Source: Luteibaculum sp964627445 | GTDB lineage: Bacteria > Bacteroidota > Bacteroidia > Flavobacteriales_D > Luteibaculaceae | Assembly (NCBI GenBank): GCA_964627445.1 | Contig: CAZVJF010000001.1 | Coordinates: 62,001-126,000 of the forward strand | Direction: 5' to 3' | DNA: 64,000 nucleotides | Part shown: positions 7,783 through 15,393 of the stretch, one piece after another | Layout: each line of letters opens with the position of its first letter | Numbering within the stretch: the first letter of the stretch is position 1 | The notes under the pieces: model-generated | Database searches by the model: none | Told to the model about the DNA's origin: nothing | Seen by the model: the letters and a program-made list of their open reading frames with translations, nothing else | Translations under genes and position numbers: made by a program

Positions 7783-8987
7783 TCGGCTTGTACCCAATCT
7801 TCTAAGTACAAAAACGGAGCTGTTAACTGGCCTTGCAAATTGGTTTGTGTAGCACGCTCAATGATGCCTTCGCTGTCCTGCTCAATTAAGCTTGGCAATA
7901 CGTTGTTAATGAGTTCTATACCAAAGTCCTCACTGGCATCGCGCGGCAACTCGCAGGGCAGGTTGTCTACGGCCATAACACCAATGCTATTGGGCTCGTA
8001 AAAATCTACCTCTTTTTCCGCTACAGGATCGTAGCCATACATCGGCTCCTCTATGGTAGCAGGCCTTAAGGTACTGGCCACTGCGCAATCGATATCGCAT
8101 GAGATATCGGCAACCACTTTAATGTTAAAGTCCTCTGACTTAGCATCCTCGCGGGTAAATATATACGGACTCCGGTTGTCCCAGTAGTGGCAGGCCAGAT
8201 ACATGTCGCTTACTTTAGCAAAGCGCATAAAGTTGCTTTTGTATCCTACTGGATACTTGTAAAAATCGCCACGAGAGAAGGGCTCTCCATCTTTGCGCTG
8301 GTTGTAATCGGTAACTAACAGCTGGCTGTACACGGGTTCTTTAAACTCTTGGGTCGCAATTTCTTCTGGAGTTACCTTTTTTATCTCCAGAGCATCCAAT
8401 ATTTCCATGGCACCGCGCGCTACGCGTCCGTTTCCGGTAAGCACTAACTTAAAATCGTAAGGTAGATTGACTTTGCTAAGCTCCTTTTCCATTTCCTTGC
8501 GGTCTTCGCAAGCATTGGCAGGTTTCAGTACGTAATCGCCTGTTTTTTCTCCCCAGGCCAAAAAGCCGTTGTAAGCACCTACCACACCCGCATAGCGGCC
8601 GAAACCTATCAACCTTCTTCCGTCTTCAGCAGTAAGCACCTCGTAGTCTATCAGGCGCACTTTCTTCTCTAATATGCAGCGCAGTAACTCCTTATTATAC
8701 TCTTGCTTTTTAAAAGTGTGACTAAAGAACAAGTACGTTTTCTCGGGAATCAGTTGTTCGCAAGGCACCTCTTTTACACCCAATAAAATATCGCAGTCAC
8801 TTAGGTCCTCCTGCAATTTAACACCCGCCTGCACGTATTCCTGATCAGGAATAGCACGGATTTCGCTGGGTTGCACCACAACCTCTACACTGGGCCACAT
8901 TTGTTGGATTTGCCAACATTGCCTTGGAATTAGCGGTACCCTTCTATCCACGGGGATTTTCCCCTCTTTGATGATGCCAATTTTCAT
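7779..8987 (-). CDS. Saccharopine dehydrogenase (lysine-forming)-like / alanine dehydrogenase-PNT family oxidoreductase
   Basis: A 402-residue cytoplasmic NAD(P)-dependent enzyme. The N-terminal half is an AlaDH/PNT domain (KEGKIPVDRRVPLIP at 7-21; likely catalytic K72 and H90 in VKEV and FFSHT). A Rossmann glycine motif TGNGRVARGA (184-193) follows, then VVADISCDIDCAVASTLRPAT, similar to the ICDIS-type segment of lysine-forming saccharopine dehydrogenases (fungal LYS1 and the animal bifunctional enzyme). The reaction would be NAD-linked saccharopine to lysine plus 2-oxoglutarate or the reverse, but substrate cannot be decided from sequence; alanine dehydrogenase-type activity is an alternative. 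Convergent with rpe, 4-base overlap. Confidence 0.75.
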   Translation of the reverse strand: MKIGIIKEGKIPVDRRVPLIPRQCWQIQQMWPSVEVVVQPSEIRAIPDQEYVQAGVKLQEDLSDCDILLGVKEVPCEQLIPEKTYLFFSHTFKKQEYNKELLRCILEKKVRLIDYEVLTAEDGRRLIGFGRYAGVVGAYNGFLAWGEKTGDYVLKPANACEDRKEMEKELSKVNLPYDFKLVLTGNGRVARGAMEILDALEIKKVTPEEIATQEFKEPVYSQLLVTDYNQRKDGEPFSRGDFYKYPVGYKSNFMRFAKVSDMYLACHYWDNRSPYIFTREDAKSEDFNIKVVADISCDIDCAVASTLRPATIEEPMYGYDPVAEKEVDFYEPNSIGVMAVDNLPCELPRDASEDFGIELINNVLPSLIEQDSEGIIERATQTNLQGQLTAPFLYLEDWVQAD

Positions 8988-9006
8988 ATCGAGCGCTTCA
9001 GAGTGG

Positions 9007-9014
9007 CAAACTTA
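9007..9014 (-). promoter_or_regulatory. Promoter -7 box TAAGTTTG of the saccharopine-dehydrogenase-like gene
   Basis: Exact TAnnTTTG on the minus strand, 19 bases upstream of the start at 8987, with a TTG 23 bases further upstream (complement CAA at 9038-9040). It overlaps the last codon of the fructosamine-kinase gene, so the dehydrogenase can be transcribed independently of it. Confidence 0.5.
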
Positions 9015-9857
9015 AACATATGCCCGTATTGCCGAAACAACTTGTGGACGATAGGCTCCTCCAAATAAAACTAAATGTACCAACAAGGGGTACAACTGCA
9101 TCAATGGAATGCGTTCTCGCCATCCTGACGGTAGTGGCGTATGTGCTTCATATTGCGCATAAAACGCATCACCAAAGCCACCAAAAAGCTGGGTCATGGC
9201 AATATCAATTTCTCGATAACCGTAATGCACAGCCGGATCAAAAAAGTACACCCTTCCCTGCGCTTCGCCAATGTTTCCACTCCATAAATCGCCATGCAAG
9301 AGCACGGGTTGTTCATCGGGCAACAACGTTTCCAGTTTCGCCAAAAAGCGGTCTATCCAAATGCCATCCTCCCGGGTAAAATATCCTTGGTCGGTGGCCT
9401 TTTTTATGAATGGAAGGAAGCGACAATCGCGATAAAAATCGGCTCCCGTGGTTTTTTGTGTGTTGTTTTGCGGAAGGCTGCCCATGTAGTTGTTGCTATC
9501 CAAGCCAAAATGTGTTGCTTTTTGCGTATGCAGGGTAGCAAGTGCATCGGCCGCGTCAACTTCAAACGCAGCAGATACTCCCCGCAATGGAAGGTACTCC
9601 AGTACCAAACCCTGGGGTTTTACTGCAATTACATTTGGGGTAGCTACGTGGTCTGACAGAAGCCGTAAACCCTCGGCCTCGCGGGTAAAAAAATCGTTGG
9701 GCATACCATCGTTTACTTTTACAAAGTAGTTGCTGGTAGCCGTCTTTACGTGGAAGCTATCATTAATGCTTCCTCCCGAAACCCGCTGGATTTCGCTTGC
9801 CGATTGCAGTTGCGGTACCGCTTGAAGAATATCATGAAGTACTTGGGGTGTTTGCAT
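9012..9857 (-). CDS. Fructosamine kinase / ketosamine-3-kinase family protein
   Basis: A 281-residue cytoplasmic kinase of the FN3K family, which phosphorylates sugar adducts on protein or free amines (ketosamines and ribulosamines) and so starts their removal. The N-terminal glycine-rich VSGGSINDSFHV (27-38) and VEK-like lysine strand are followed by the aminoglycoside-kinase-type catalytic loop HGDLWSGN (188-195) and the metal-binding FFDPAVHYGYREIDIA (205-220). Length fits bacterial members. It lies between ssrA and the dehydrogenase on the minus strand. The natural substrate in bacteria is not established. Confidence 0.87.
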   Translation of the reverse strand: MQTPQVLHDILQAVPQLQSASEIQRVSGGSINDSFHVKTATSNYFVKVNDGMPNDFFTREAEGLRLLSDHVATPNVIAVKPQGLVLEYLPLRGVSAAFEVDAADALATLHTQKATHFGLDSNNYMGSLPQNNTQKTTGADFYRDCRFLPFIKKATDQGYFTREDGIWIDRFLAKLETLLPDEQPVLLHGDLWSGNIGEAQGRVYFFDPAVHYGYREIDIAMTQLFGGFGDAFYAQYEAHTPLPSGWRERIPLMQLYPLLVHLVLFGGAYRPQVVSAIRAYV

Positions 9858-9878
9858 GGTATCTCAGATGAACGCTGA

Positions 9879-9886
9879 CAAAGCTA
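9879..9886 (-). promoter_or_regulatory. Promoter -7 box TAGCTTTG of the fructosamine-kinase gene
   Basis: Exact TAnnTTTG on the minus strand, 21 bases upstream of the start at 9857. No TTG is seen at the usual -33 distance. Confidence 0.45.
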
Positions 9887-9965
9887 GGCTTTCGTATACC
9901 CGTAGGGCACATGATGCCTCAATCACAATTAGGGTTTATTAGCGAGCAAGATGTGTTATAATACC

Positions 9966-9973
9966 TACCTTTG
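9966..9973 (+). promoter_or_regulatory. Promoter -7 box TACCTTTG of ssrA
   Basis: Exact TAnnTTTG located 15 bases before the mature 5' end of tmRNA at 9989, which leaves a short precursor leader for RNase P to remove. A TATAAT hexamer also occurs at 9957-9962, but this is not the Bacteroidetes -7 form. Confidence 0.55.
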
Positions 9974-9988
9974 CAAATAGTTCTTTGA

Positions 9989-10388
9989 GGGGCCGACCGG
10001 TTTTGACAGCGAGTAGAAACGGTAGGGTAAGCATGCCGAGCTTTGTATGTTGGCTCGTAAATCTCAATGTGCAACGCTTTAAATGGCGAAAACAACTATG
10101 CTCTCGCAGCATAATCTGTCTAAGACGATTATAGCTTAATCCTAGCCCGAAGAACAGTAAGGCAGGACGAGAATCCCGTGTTGTGTTTTTCTGTTGCACA
10201 GCATATATGGGGTTTCATTTAAATGGAATAGTTTGCTTAGCGCTTGGATAAGCAGGCGAAACTGAACAAGCTAAGTTTTAGGTAGGTAGCAGTATGCCGG
10301 CCTAAAATCGAAAACTAAGTTACTGCTAAGCATGTAGAAAGCGTTATTGTTCCTTGTTTGGACGAGGGTTCGAATCCCTCCGGCTCCA
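9989..10388 (+). ncRNA. ssrA: Transfer-messenger RNA (tmRNA)
   Basis: One-piece tmRNA of about 400 bases that rescues stalled ribosomes and adds a degradation tag. The 5' end GGGGCCG (9989-9995) pairs with CGGCTCC (10381-10387) to form the acceptor stem; the T-arm reads GGGTTCGAATCCC just before it; the tRNA-like domain is closed by the characteristic ACCGGTTTTGACAGC start. The reading frame at 10085-10114 encodes GENNYALAA followed by TAA, a tag typical of Bacteroidetes. The 3' CCA is not encoded (the sequence continues CAA), so it must be added after transcription. The middle contains the pseudoknot region. Confidence 0.96.
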
Positions 10389-10418
10389 CAATATCACTCA
10401 AAAAACTTCCGAAATCTT

Positions 10419-10452
10419 AAAACGCTAGCGCTCTGTGGAGGGCTGGCGTTTT
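10419..10452. terminator. Bidirectional terminator between ssrA and the small secreted protein gene
   Basis: Eleven-base stem AAAACGCTAGC (10419-10429) against GCTGGCGTTTT (10442-10452) with one G-T wobble, followed by more T on the plus strand and A-rich sequence upstream. It can end ssrA on the plus strand and the 10425-10739 gene on the minus strand; it overlaps the stop codon of the latter. Confidence 0.75.
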
Positions 10453-10739
10453 TTTGTGTACCAGTATCCCAGGCTTCCACCCAAAAGAAGTAATAGCCAT
10501 AGGTGGTCCGATATGGGCACGGGGTCGGGAGGTGGTGGAGGACCACCATCTTTTTCACCAGACCGGCTGCCCTTGGTGTTTGCATCGGAGAGGTCTACAT
10601 CCTCGAAAGGATGGTTAGAAAAAGGAAACTTGGGGTTTTGCGCGTTTGCCGCTGTGCCCCAAAACCCTATCCAACCTATCCATACAATTACTCCGAACAG
10701 GCAGCATTTAACTGCTTTCAAACTAAAACCTTGTTGCAC
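10425..10739 (-). CDS. Small exported proline-rich membrane protein
   Basis: A 104-residue protein with a GTG start (no in-frame ATG is available). An N-terminal signal segment ends near TAANAQ, followed by a short polar stretch, a PPPPPDPVP run (about residues 68-76), one membrane helix (HLWLLLLLGGSLGYWY) and a basic KKRQ tail. This layout, signal peptide, proline run, single helix, basic end, recurs in small Flavobacteriia proteins of unknown function. Several plus-strand readings across the region lack such structure. Its terminator is shared with ssrA. Function unknown. Confidence 0.65.
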   Translation of the reverse strand: MQQGFSLKAVKCCLFGVIVWIGWIGFWGTAANAQNPKFPFSNHPFEDVDLSDANTKGSRSGEKDGGPPPPPDPVPISDHLWLLLLLGGSLGYWYTKKRQPSTER

Positions 10740-10841
10740 AGCATGCTTGTTACAATCAAGGTAAATTACAGGAAAGGGTATTACCTCGAATATAACTAAG
10801 AATTACGAAGAAGTTAAAAAGTGTACCGAAAAATCTACAGA

Positions 10842-10869
10842 TTGTAATTGCACCAAGCTCCTACCTTTG
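10842..10869 (+). promoter_or_regulatory. murQ promoter, TTG-N17-TACCTTTG
   Basis: TTG at 10842-10844, a 17-base spacer, then TACCTTTG at 10862-10869. Both elements match the Bacteroidetes consensus. The -7 box ends five bases (CGGCT) before the ATG at 10875, again predicting an mRNA with practically no leader. Confidence 0.65.
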
Positions 10870-10874
10870 CGGCT

Positions 10875-11684
10875 ATGAATAAAATCACCGAAGCGCCCTC
10901 ACATTACGACCATCTGGAAAAGATGGAAATTGATGACCTGGTGCACAACATAAACCAGGAAGACCAAAGTGTGGCGACTGCTGTAGCGAAGGCTCAGGAG
11001 CAAATTGTAGCTTTTATTGCAGCGTGCCTACCGAAGTTGCAACTGGGTGGAAGACTGTTTTACATGGGGGCGGGCACTAGTGGTCGCTTGGGCATTCTAG
11101 ATGCTAGCGAATGTCCTCCTACCTTTGGTGTTTCGGCCGAGGTGATTCAGGGCTTAATAGCCGGTGGCGACCGTGCCATACGCATTGCCGTAGAAGGTGC
11201 AGAGGACAGCCCCGAACAAGCAGCCGAAGATTTAAAAGCAAAAGATTTTAATAAAACCGACTGCCTTTTAGGCATTACCGCATCGGGTACTACGCCTTAT
11301 GTGCTGGGCGCTTTAGAATATGCCAAGCAGATGGGTGCAGTAACGGGTGGATTTAGTTGCAACGAACACAGCCCGGTGTCGCAATCTGCAAACTACCCGA
11401 TTACCGTAGTTACAGGTCCCGAGTTTGTTACGGGCAGCACGCGTATGAAAGCAGGTACGGCTACCAAAATGGTGCTGAATACCATTTCTACGGCTCTAAT
11501 GATTAAACTAGGCCACGTATCGGGTAACCGCATGGTAGACATGCAGTTGAGCAACAACAAACTGGTAGACCGCGGCAGTAAAATGATAGCCGAGGCGCTA
11601 AATATTTCATACAACGAGGCCAAAACGCAACTTTTGCAACATGGCAGCGTTCGAAAAGCAATAGCAGCTAACACTAAAAAATAG
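10875..11684 (+). CDS. murQ: N-acetylmuramic acid 6-phosphate etherase MurQ
   Basis: A 269-residue cytoplasmic SIS-domain enzyme that splits MurNAc-6-phosphate into GlcNAc-6-phosphate and D-lactate during peptidoglycan recycling. Diagnostic motifs: FYMGAGTSGRLGILDASECPPTF (with the catalytic glutamate in DASE), GLIAGGDRA, GITASGTTPY and the STRMKAGTATKM phosphosugar-binding run. The start at 10848 is nine codons longer but lies upstream of the promoter, so the ATG at 10875 is preferred. It heads a three-gene operon with two proteins of unknown role (gaps of 9 bases and a 1-base overlap). Confidence 0.95.
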   Translation: MNKITEAPSHYDHLEKMEIDDLVHNINQEDQSVATAVAKAQEQIVAFIAACLPKLQLGGRLFYMGAGTSGRLGILDASECPPTFGVSAEVIQGLIAGGDRAIRIAVEGAEDSPEQAAEDLKAKDFNKTDCLLGITASGTTPYVLGALEYAKQMGAVTGGFSCNEHSPVSQSANYPITVVTGPEFVTGSTRMKAGTATKMVLNTISTALMIKLGHVSGNRMVDMQLSNNKLVDRGSKMIAEALNISYNEAKTQLLQHGSVRKAIAANTKK

Positions 11685-11693
11685 AGGCCCTGC

Positions 11694-12269
11694 ATGCATA
11701 CTCTGGAACCCTTTTACAACTGGAGACACTTTTACATTGCCAGCGAGGATGTGCACAGTCCGTTTTATGAGCGCGAGTACTCTGAGTTTGAGTTTACCCA
11801 CGCTATTTACGACCACTGCATCCACCCACAATGGGATGATATAGGCTCGCCTACCCTATTCCTTAAGGTATTGTTTAGCGACTACAACTCGGGCCACGCC
11901 ATTATTGAGATGATAGGCGAGTGGAACGACTGCATCCACAACGACATTATGACCTTAAAGCGCGATTTCATTGACCATTTAATGGATCGCGGTATCTATA
12001 AGTTTATCCTTATTGGAGAAAATGTGCTCAACTTCCACAGTTCCGATGATTGCTACTACGAGGAGTGGTTTGAAGATGCCGAAGATGCGGAAGGCTGGAT
12101 AGCGCTATTGAATTTTAGAGACCATGTGCTAGACGATTTCCAACGGGCCAACCTGGACCATTACTTTGTATGCGGTGGCGAACTTAATGAAACCAACTGG
12201 CGCACGCACGACCCCGATAAATTTTGCGCACGCATAGAGCAGTACGTACAAAAAAGACTGGGCGTATAA
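11694..12269 (+). CDS. Conserved hypothetical protein in the murQ operon
   Basis: A 191-residue soluble acidic protein, rich in aromatic residues, Asp and His (WRHFYIASEDVHSPFY, DDCYYEEWFEDAEDAEGW). No signal peptide, membrane helix or motif I recognise. It starts 9 bases after murQ and its TAA overlaps the ATG of the next gene by one base, so all three are translationally linked. Because of this coupling a role alongside muramic-acid recycling is possible, but that is inference only. Confidence 0.8.
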   Translation: MHTLEPFYNWRHFYIASEDVHSPFYEREYSEFEFTHAIYDHCIHPQWDDIGSPTLFLKVLFSDYNSGHAIIEMIGEWNDCIHNDIMTLKRDFIDHLMDRGIYKFILIGENVLNFHSSDDCYYEEWFEDAEDAEGWIALLNFRDHVLDDFQRANLDHYFVCGGELNETNWRTHDPDKFCARIEQYVQKRLGV

Positions 12270-13105
12270 TGCAGCACATAAAAATCACCGGAGTTCCCGA
12301 GCATTTTAATTACCCCATTACCCAGGCGGTTTCGCAAAACCTTAGCATCTCCACACAATGGCATTACACCCCTGAGGGCACGGGAGCCATGATACAACAA
12401 CTGGAAAGCGGAGAAACCGATGTGGCCTTGTTGCTTACCGAAGGCTTTGTAAAAGCCAATCAGCTCTTACCTTCCACCCTATACTTTGGCGGATTTTACA
12501 TAAGCACCCCGTTGGTGTGGGGCGTACACGCAGGGGCTGCCTGGAACGCCTCCCAGTACCCCAACAACCCACCACAAAAAGTGCTTATTTCTCGGAAGAA
12601 CTCGGGATCGCACCTAATGTTTGGCTTGCTGCAAGACCAGCACGGGTGGAAGCACAAACCGCAGTTTGAAATTATAAACAACCTCAGGGGCGCTATTGCT
12701 GCCGCTCAAGAAGATCCAAGTTTTTTATTTCTGTGGGAAAAATACACCACACAGCCCTATTGCGAGCAAGGCATTTTTAAGCGCGTTGCCGATTTACCGA
12801 GCCCCTGGCCCGCGTTTTCTATTGCCGTGCATCAGCGGGTGGTAGATGCTTTTGGAAAAAGCGCGGTACAGCAGTGGATAAAAGACCTAACACGGACCAC
12901 GAAAAGCATAGTTTCTCAGCCGGGCTTAGTTGGTGATATTGCAAACTACAGCGCCTTACCCGAAGCGCGTATTGCCGCTTGGCGCGAGCAAACCACCTGG
13001 CTGGGCATAGCCCCCGATGCGCATTTAAAAACCTTAGAGGCAGCGCAAGAAAAAATGGTGCACTTGAGGATGGTAGCTTCCGAGGCTACCTTTCAATTGT
13101 TGTAG
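12269..13105 (+). CDS. Periplasmic-binding-protein-like protein without signal peptide
   Basis: A 278-residue protein with the look of a type 2 substrate-binding fold: KITGVPEHFNYPITQAV at the start, GTGAMIQQLESGETDVALLLTEG (the usual NMT1/TauA-type 'lobe 1' segment), SRKNSGSHLM and VWGVHA. There is no signal peptide or lipobox, so it should be cytoplasmic, unlike transporter receptors. The start at 12269 (TAATG overlap with the preceding stop) is preferred over 12224, which would lie deep within the preceding gene. It may be a cytosolic ligand sensor or a binding-protein-derived enzyme (compare MqnA/MqnD). Ligand unknown. Confidence 0.75.
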   Translation: MQHIKITGVPEHFNYPITQAVSQNLSISTQWHYTPEGTGAMIQQLESGETDVALLLTEGFVKANQLLPSTLYFGGFYISTPLVWGVHAGAAWNASQYPNNPPQKVLISRKNSGSHLMFGLLQDQHGWKHKPQFEIINNLRGAIAAAQEDPSFLFLWEKYTTQPYCEQGIFKRVADLPSPWPAFSIAVHQRVVDAFGKSAVQQWIKDLTRTTKSIVSQPGLVGDIANYSALPEARIAAWREQTTWLGIAPDAHLKTLEAAQEKMVHLRMVASEATFQLL

Positions 13106-13106
13106 C

Positions 13107-13547
13107 TTACACTAGCTTGCTCACCGGACTCTTCTTTACGGGATAGGCGTTAAACGTCCCCGTACCCATAGCCACTTTTTCCTTGTTTTGGTTGTAGATG
13201 GTGGCGCTTGAAAGGATAATGCGATTGCCTGTATATTCCACATTACCATAGCCAGTAAGCTGGTCGCCTAGTTTTATTGGGCGGATATACTGAATTTTAA
13301 ACTCTACGGTGGAAACCAGTTCTCCTCGTTCTGCCGAGACCGACAAGGCCGAAACACCCAGTATAGCATCCATAAAACCCGCTACCGCACCACCATGGGC
13401 AACACCCGGTGAGCTGAGGTGATTATCGCCTATAGTCCAGTGATACTCCACTTCTCCCGGTTTTTTCACCTCGTACTCCATCTCGTTGTGAATACCAAAA
13501 GAATTTACCTTGTTGTAAATCTGTAAAATCTCGGATAGTTCTGCCAT
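13107..13547 (-). CDS. PaaI-type hotdog-fold thioesterase
   Basis: A 146-residue single hotdog domain. The family signature is HGGAVAGFMDAILG (about 53-66), where the central acidic residue and preceding glycine pair act in acyl-CoA thioester hydrolysis; STVEFKIQYIRPIKLGDQL is the matching second strand region. Likely a cytoplasmic acyl-CoA or aryl-CoA thioesterase; the substrate cannot be told. Its stop is 2 bases from the convergent binding-protein-like gene. Confidence 0.85.
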   Translation of the reverse strand: MAELSEILQIYNKVNSFGIHNEMEYEVKKPGEVEYHWTIGDNHLSSPGVAHGGAVAGFMDAILGVSALSVSAERGELVSTVEFKIQYIRPIKLGDQLTGYGNVEYTGNRIILSSATIYNQNKEKVAMGTGTFNAYPVKKSPVSKLV

Positions 13548-13637
13548 GTGCTCTTTACTTAAACCGCCTTTTGGGGTTCTTGGTTAGAAAAGTCGTTATA
13601 TATTGCAAGGTTATAACAAAGCATGGAATTTTCGGTA

Positions 13638-15371
13638 ATGAAATTATTCTCCAAAGCACTTATTCTATTGAGTTTTTTGTTCGTTTTGGGTGGATGCGCC
13701 ACCTTCTTTTACGGCACCAAAAAACCCATTTATATCGCTTCCGAACCTAGCAATACCCCGGTTTACATCAACAATAAATACGTAGGCGAAACGCCCCTGC
13801 TTTTAAACCGCAAGTACAAAGCAGGAAACCAATACCTCTCGGTGCGCTTGTCAGACAGCGAAGACGAGAAATACAACCAGGTACTCCAGAAAGAGTTCCG
13901 CCCCATTTCGCTATTGGGAGCCCCCTTGATTTTGCCATTGGTTGGGGATGTGCTTACTGGTGCCATCAATGCGCATGCACCTGCTACCTATACGCATAAC
14001 TTTACCAACCCGGGCGAGCCCATTACTTGGAACTATAAATTGGTTTACGAGGAAGACAGCTTTGCCATAGACCCCTTACAGGTTTTTGAACGCGCTAGAA
14101 AAGAACGCGGTTTTATAAACTCGGCCAGTACTACCGAAGAAAATTACGCACAGGTTTATGGCCCTGCGCTTACTGGCGTTTACACCGCTAACGATACTGC
14201 GTTTAAAGTAAGTGCCAATCTGGTTTTTAACGAGAACAATGGCAGACGGAAATTTAAAGGAACCGATATTTCTTACTACAGTGCCTACTCGTATACCAGT
14301 CCGTTTTTATCGAGGTTGTTGTACCCCCATGAAATAGTACCCGTAAGCTATCATTTGGTGGAATTGAATAAAATACAACGGATAGAACGACACAGCCTTA
14401 AAAAACTGCTTCCCAGTGGCTCGGCAAAAATAGACGATGAACAAGCCAAAACCACCATACCTGAAAATCTCTACCAATACTGGTTTCGCTTAACTGGGTC
14501 GGGAGACAAAACCATCCTTTTCCAAGCGCACGATTTAAAAAGCAACTCAGAGCTGGCTTACTACGCTAGCCCCGAGATTATTGCGCTTGATTATTACTTT
14601 ATGTTTATGGTTAAAGGCCAGGGACAGTACATAGAAATTTCGCCCGATGAGCTTAAGGAAAACATAGGCCTGTTCACATCCAACCCCTACTTAAAAAACC
14701 TGGCCAACCTAAGCAGCTCCGGAAATGATATGATGGTGAAGCTGAATAAAAATCCGGCTTACCTTACCAACATTTTAAACTGGGAATGGAGTAACCAAAC
14801 CGGTGAACCCTTCTTTGAAATTATGGAGGACTCCCCTAAGAAAAAAGAAGAAGAGGATACGAAAGAGGCGGACCCAGAAGAGCAACCGAAAAGAGACGCA
14901 GAACCCGCAATTGTTGTGGATAATAGCACCGCTCCAGAAGAAAACAAGAAGAGCTTGGACACCTTTACCGGGAAAATGAAGGAGCTTAAACCCACCGGTG
15001 TTGGCACCCCTGAGGACGACAGTGAAAAGTACTATGGCTCTGAAGCGCCCTGGTATTTGCAAGGACAGCTAAAGCCCGAGTACCGGAAATCTGCCAAACA
15101 GATGGGGTACCAAGAAGAAGAGGCTTACGACCCCACTCCAAAAAAAATAGACTCTACGGCCTGGCTTAAAGAGCGCCAGTTTGACTTAGTTTCTCCTGAG
15201 GTAGACACCACCTACAAGGCAGGCTATGACCCGGGTTACATTAACCCAGAAGACCCGAGAAAAAAACCCGAAGAGCAAAAAGACACCCCGTGGTACTTAA
15301 AAAAGACCACTAAACCAGGGGAAGAAGCACCTAAAAAGGAGCCCAAAAAAGTAGAAGGACGCAACCCCTAA
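13638..15371 (+). CDS. PEGA-domain lipoprotein with C-terminal PWYL motifs
   Basis: A 577-residue lipoprotein when started at the ATG at 13638 (the alternative at 13623 adds MEFSV). The signal peptide ends with lipobox LGGC (Cys20). A PEGA-like module follows (SEPSNTPVYINNKYVGETPLLL, about 38-59), a fold used for surface or peptidoglycan attachment. The middle is a large domain without recognisable motifs. From about residue 395 the chain becomes Glu/Lys/Pro-rich and disordered and carries PWYL twice, at residues 471 and 551. The next gene shares the PEGA module and three more PWYL motifs. Probably an envelope protein; function unknown. Confidence 0.82.
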   Translation: MKLFSKALILLSFLFVLGGCATFFYGTKKPIYIASEPSNTPVYINNKYVGETPLLLNRKYKAGNQYLSVRLSDSEDEKYNQVLQKEFRPISLLGAPLILPLVGDVLTGAINAHAPATYTHNFTNPGEPITWNYKLVYEEDSFAIDPLQVFERARKERGFINSASTTEENYAQVYGPALTGVYTANDTAFKVSANLVFNENNGRRKFKGTDISYYSAYSYTSPFLSRLLYPHEIVPVSYHLVELNKIQRIERHSLKKLLPSGSAKIDDEQAKTTIPENLYQYWFRLTGSGDKTILFQAHDLKSNSELAYYASPEIIALDYYFMFMVKGQGQYIEISPDELKENIGLFTSNPYLKNLANLSSSGNDMMVKLNKNPAYLTNILNWEWSNQTGEPFFEIMEDSPKKKEEEDTKEADPEEQPKRDAEPAIVVDNSTAPEENKKSLDTFTGKMKELKPTGVGTPEDDSEKYYGSEAPWYLQGQLKPEYRKSAKQMGYQEEEAYDPTPKKIDSTAWLKERQFDLVSPEVDTTYKAGYDPGYINPEDPRKKPEEQKDTPWYLKKTTKPGEEAPKKEPKKVEGRNP

Positions 15372-15393
15372 ACGGAAATAGCCGTACCGATAT

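Noticed and set aside
9957..9962. TATAAT before ssrA as a sigma-70 -10 box
   Set aside because: Bacteroidetes use TAnnTTTG, and an exact one lies 4 bases further on; TATAAT in AT-rich sequence is common by chance.
9939..10199. Open frame on the minus strand across ssrA
   Set aside because: It lies over the tmRNA, whose acceptor stem, T-arm and tag are fully recognisable; no coding evidence for the other strand.
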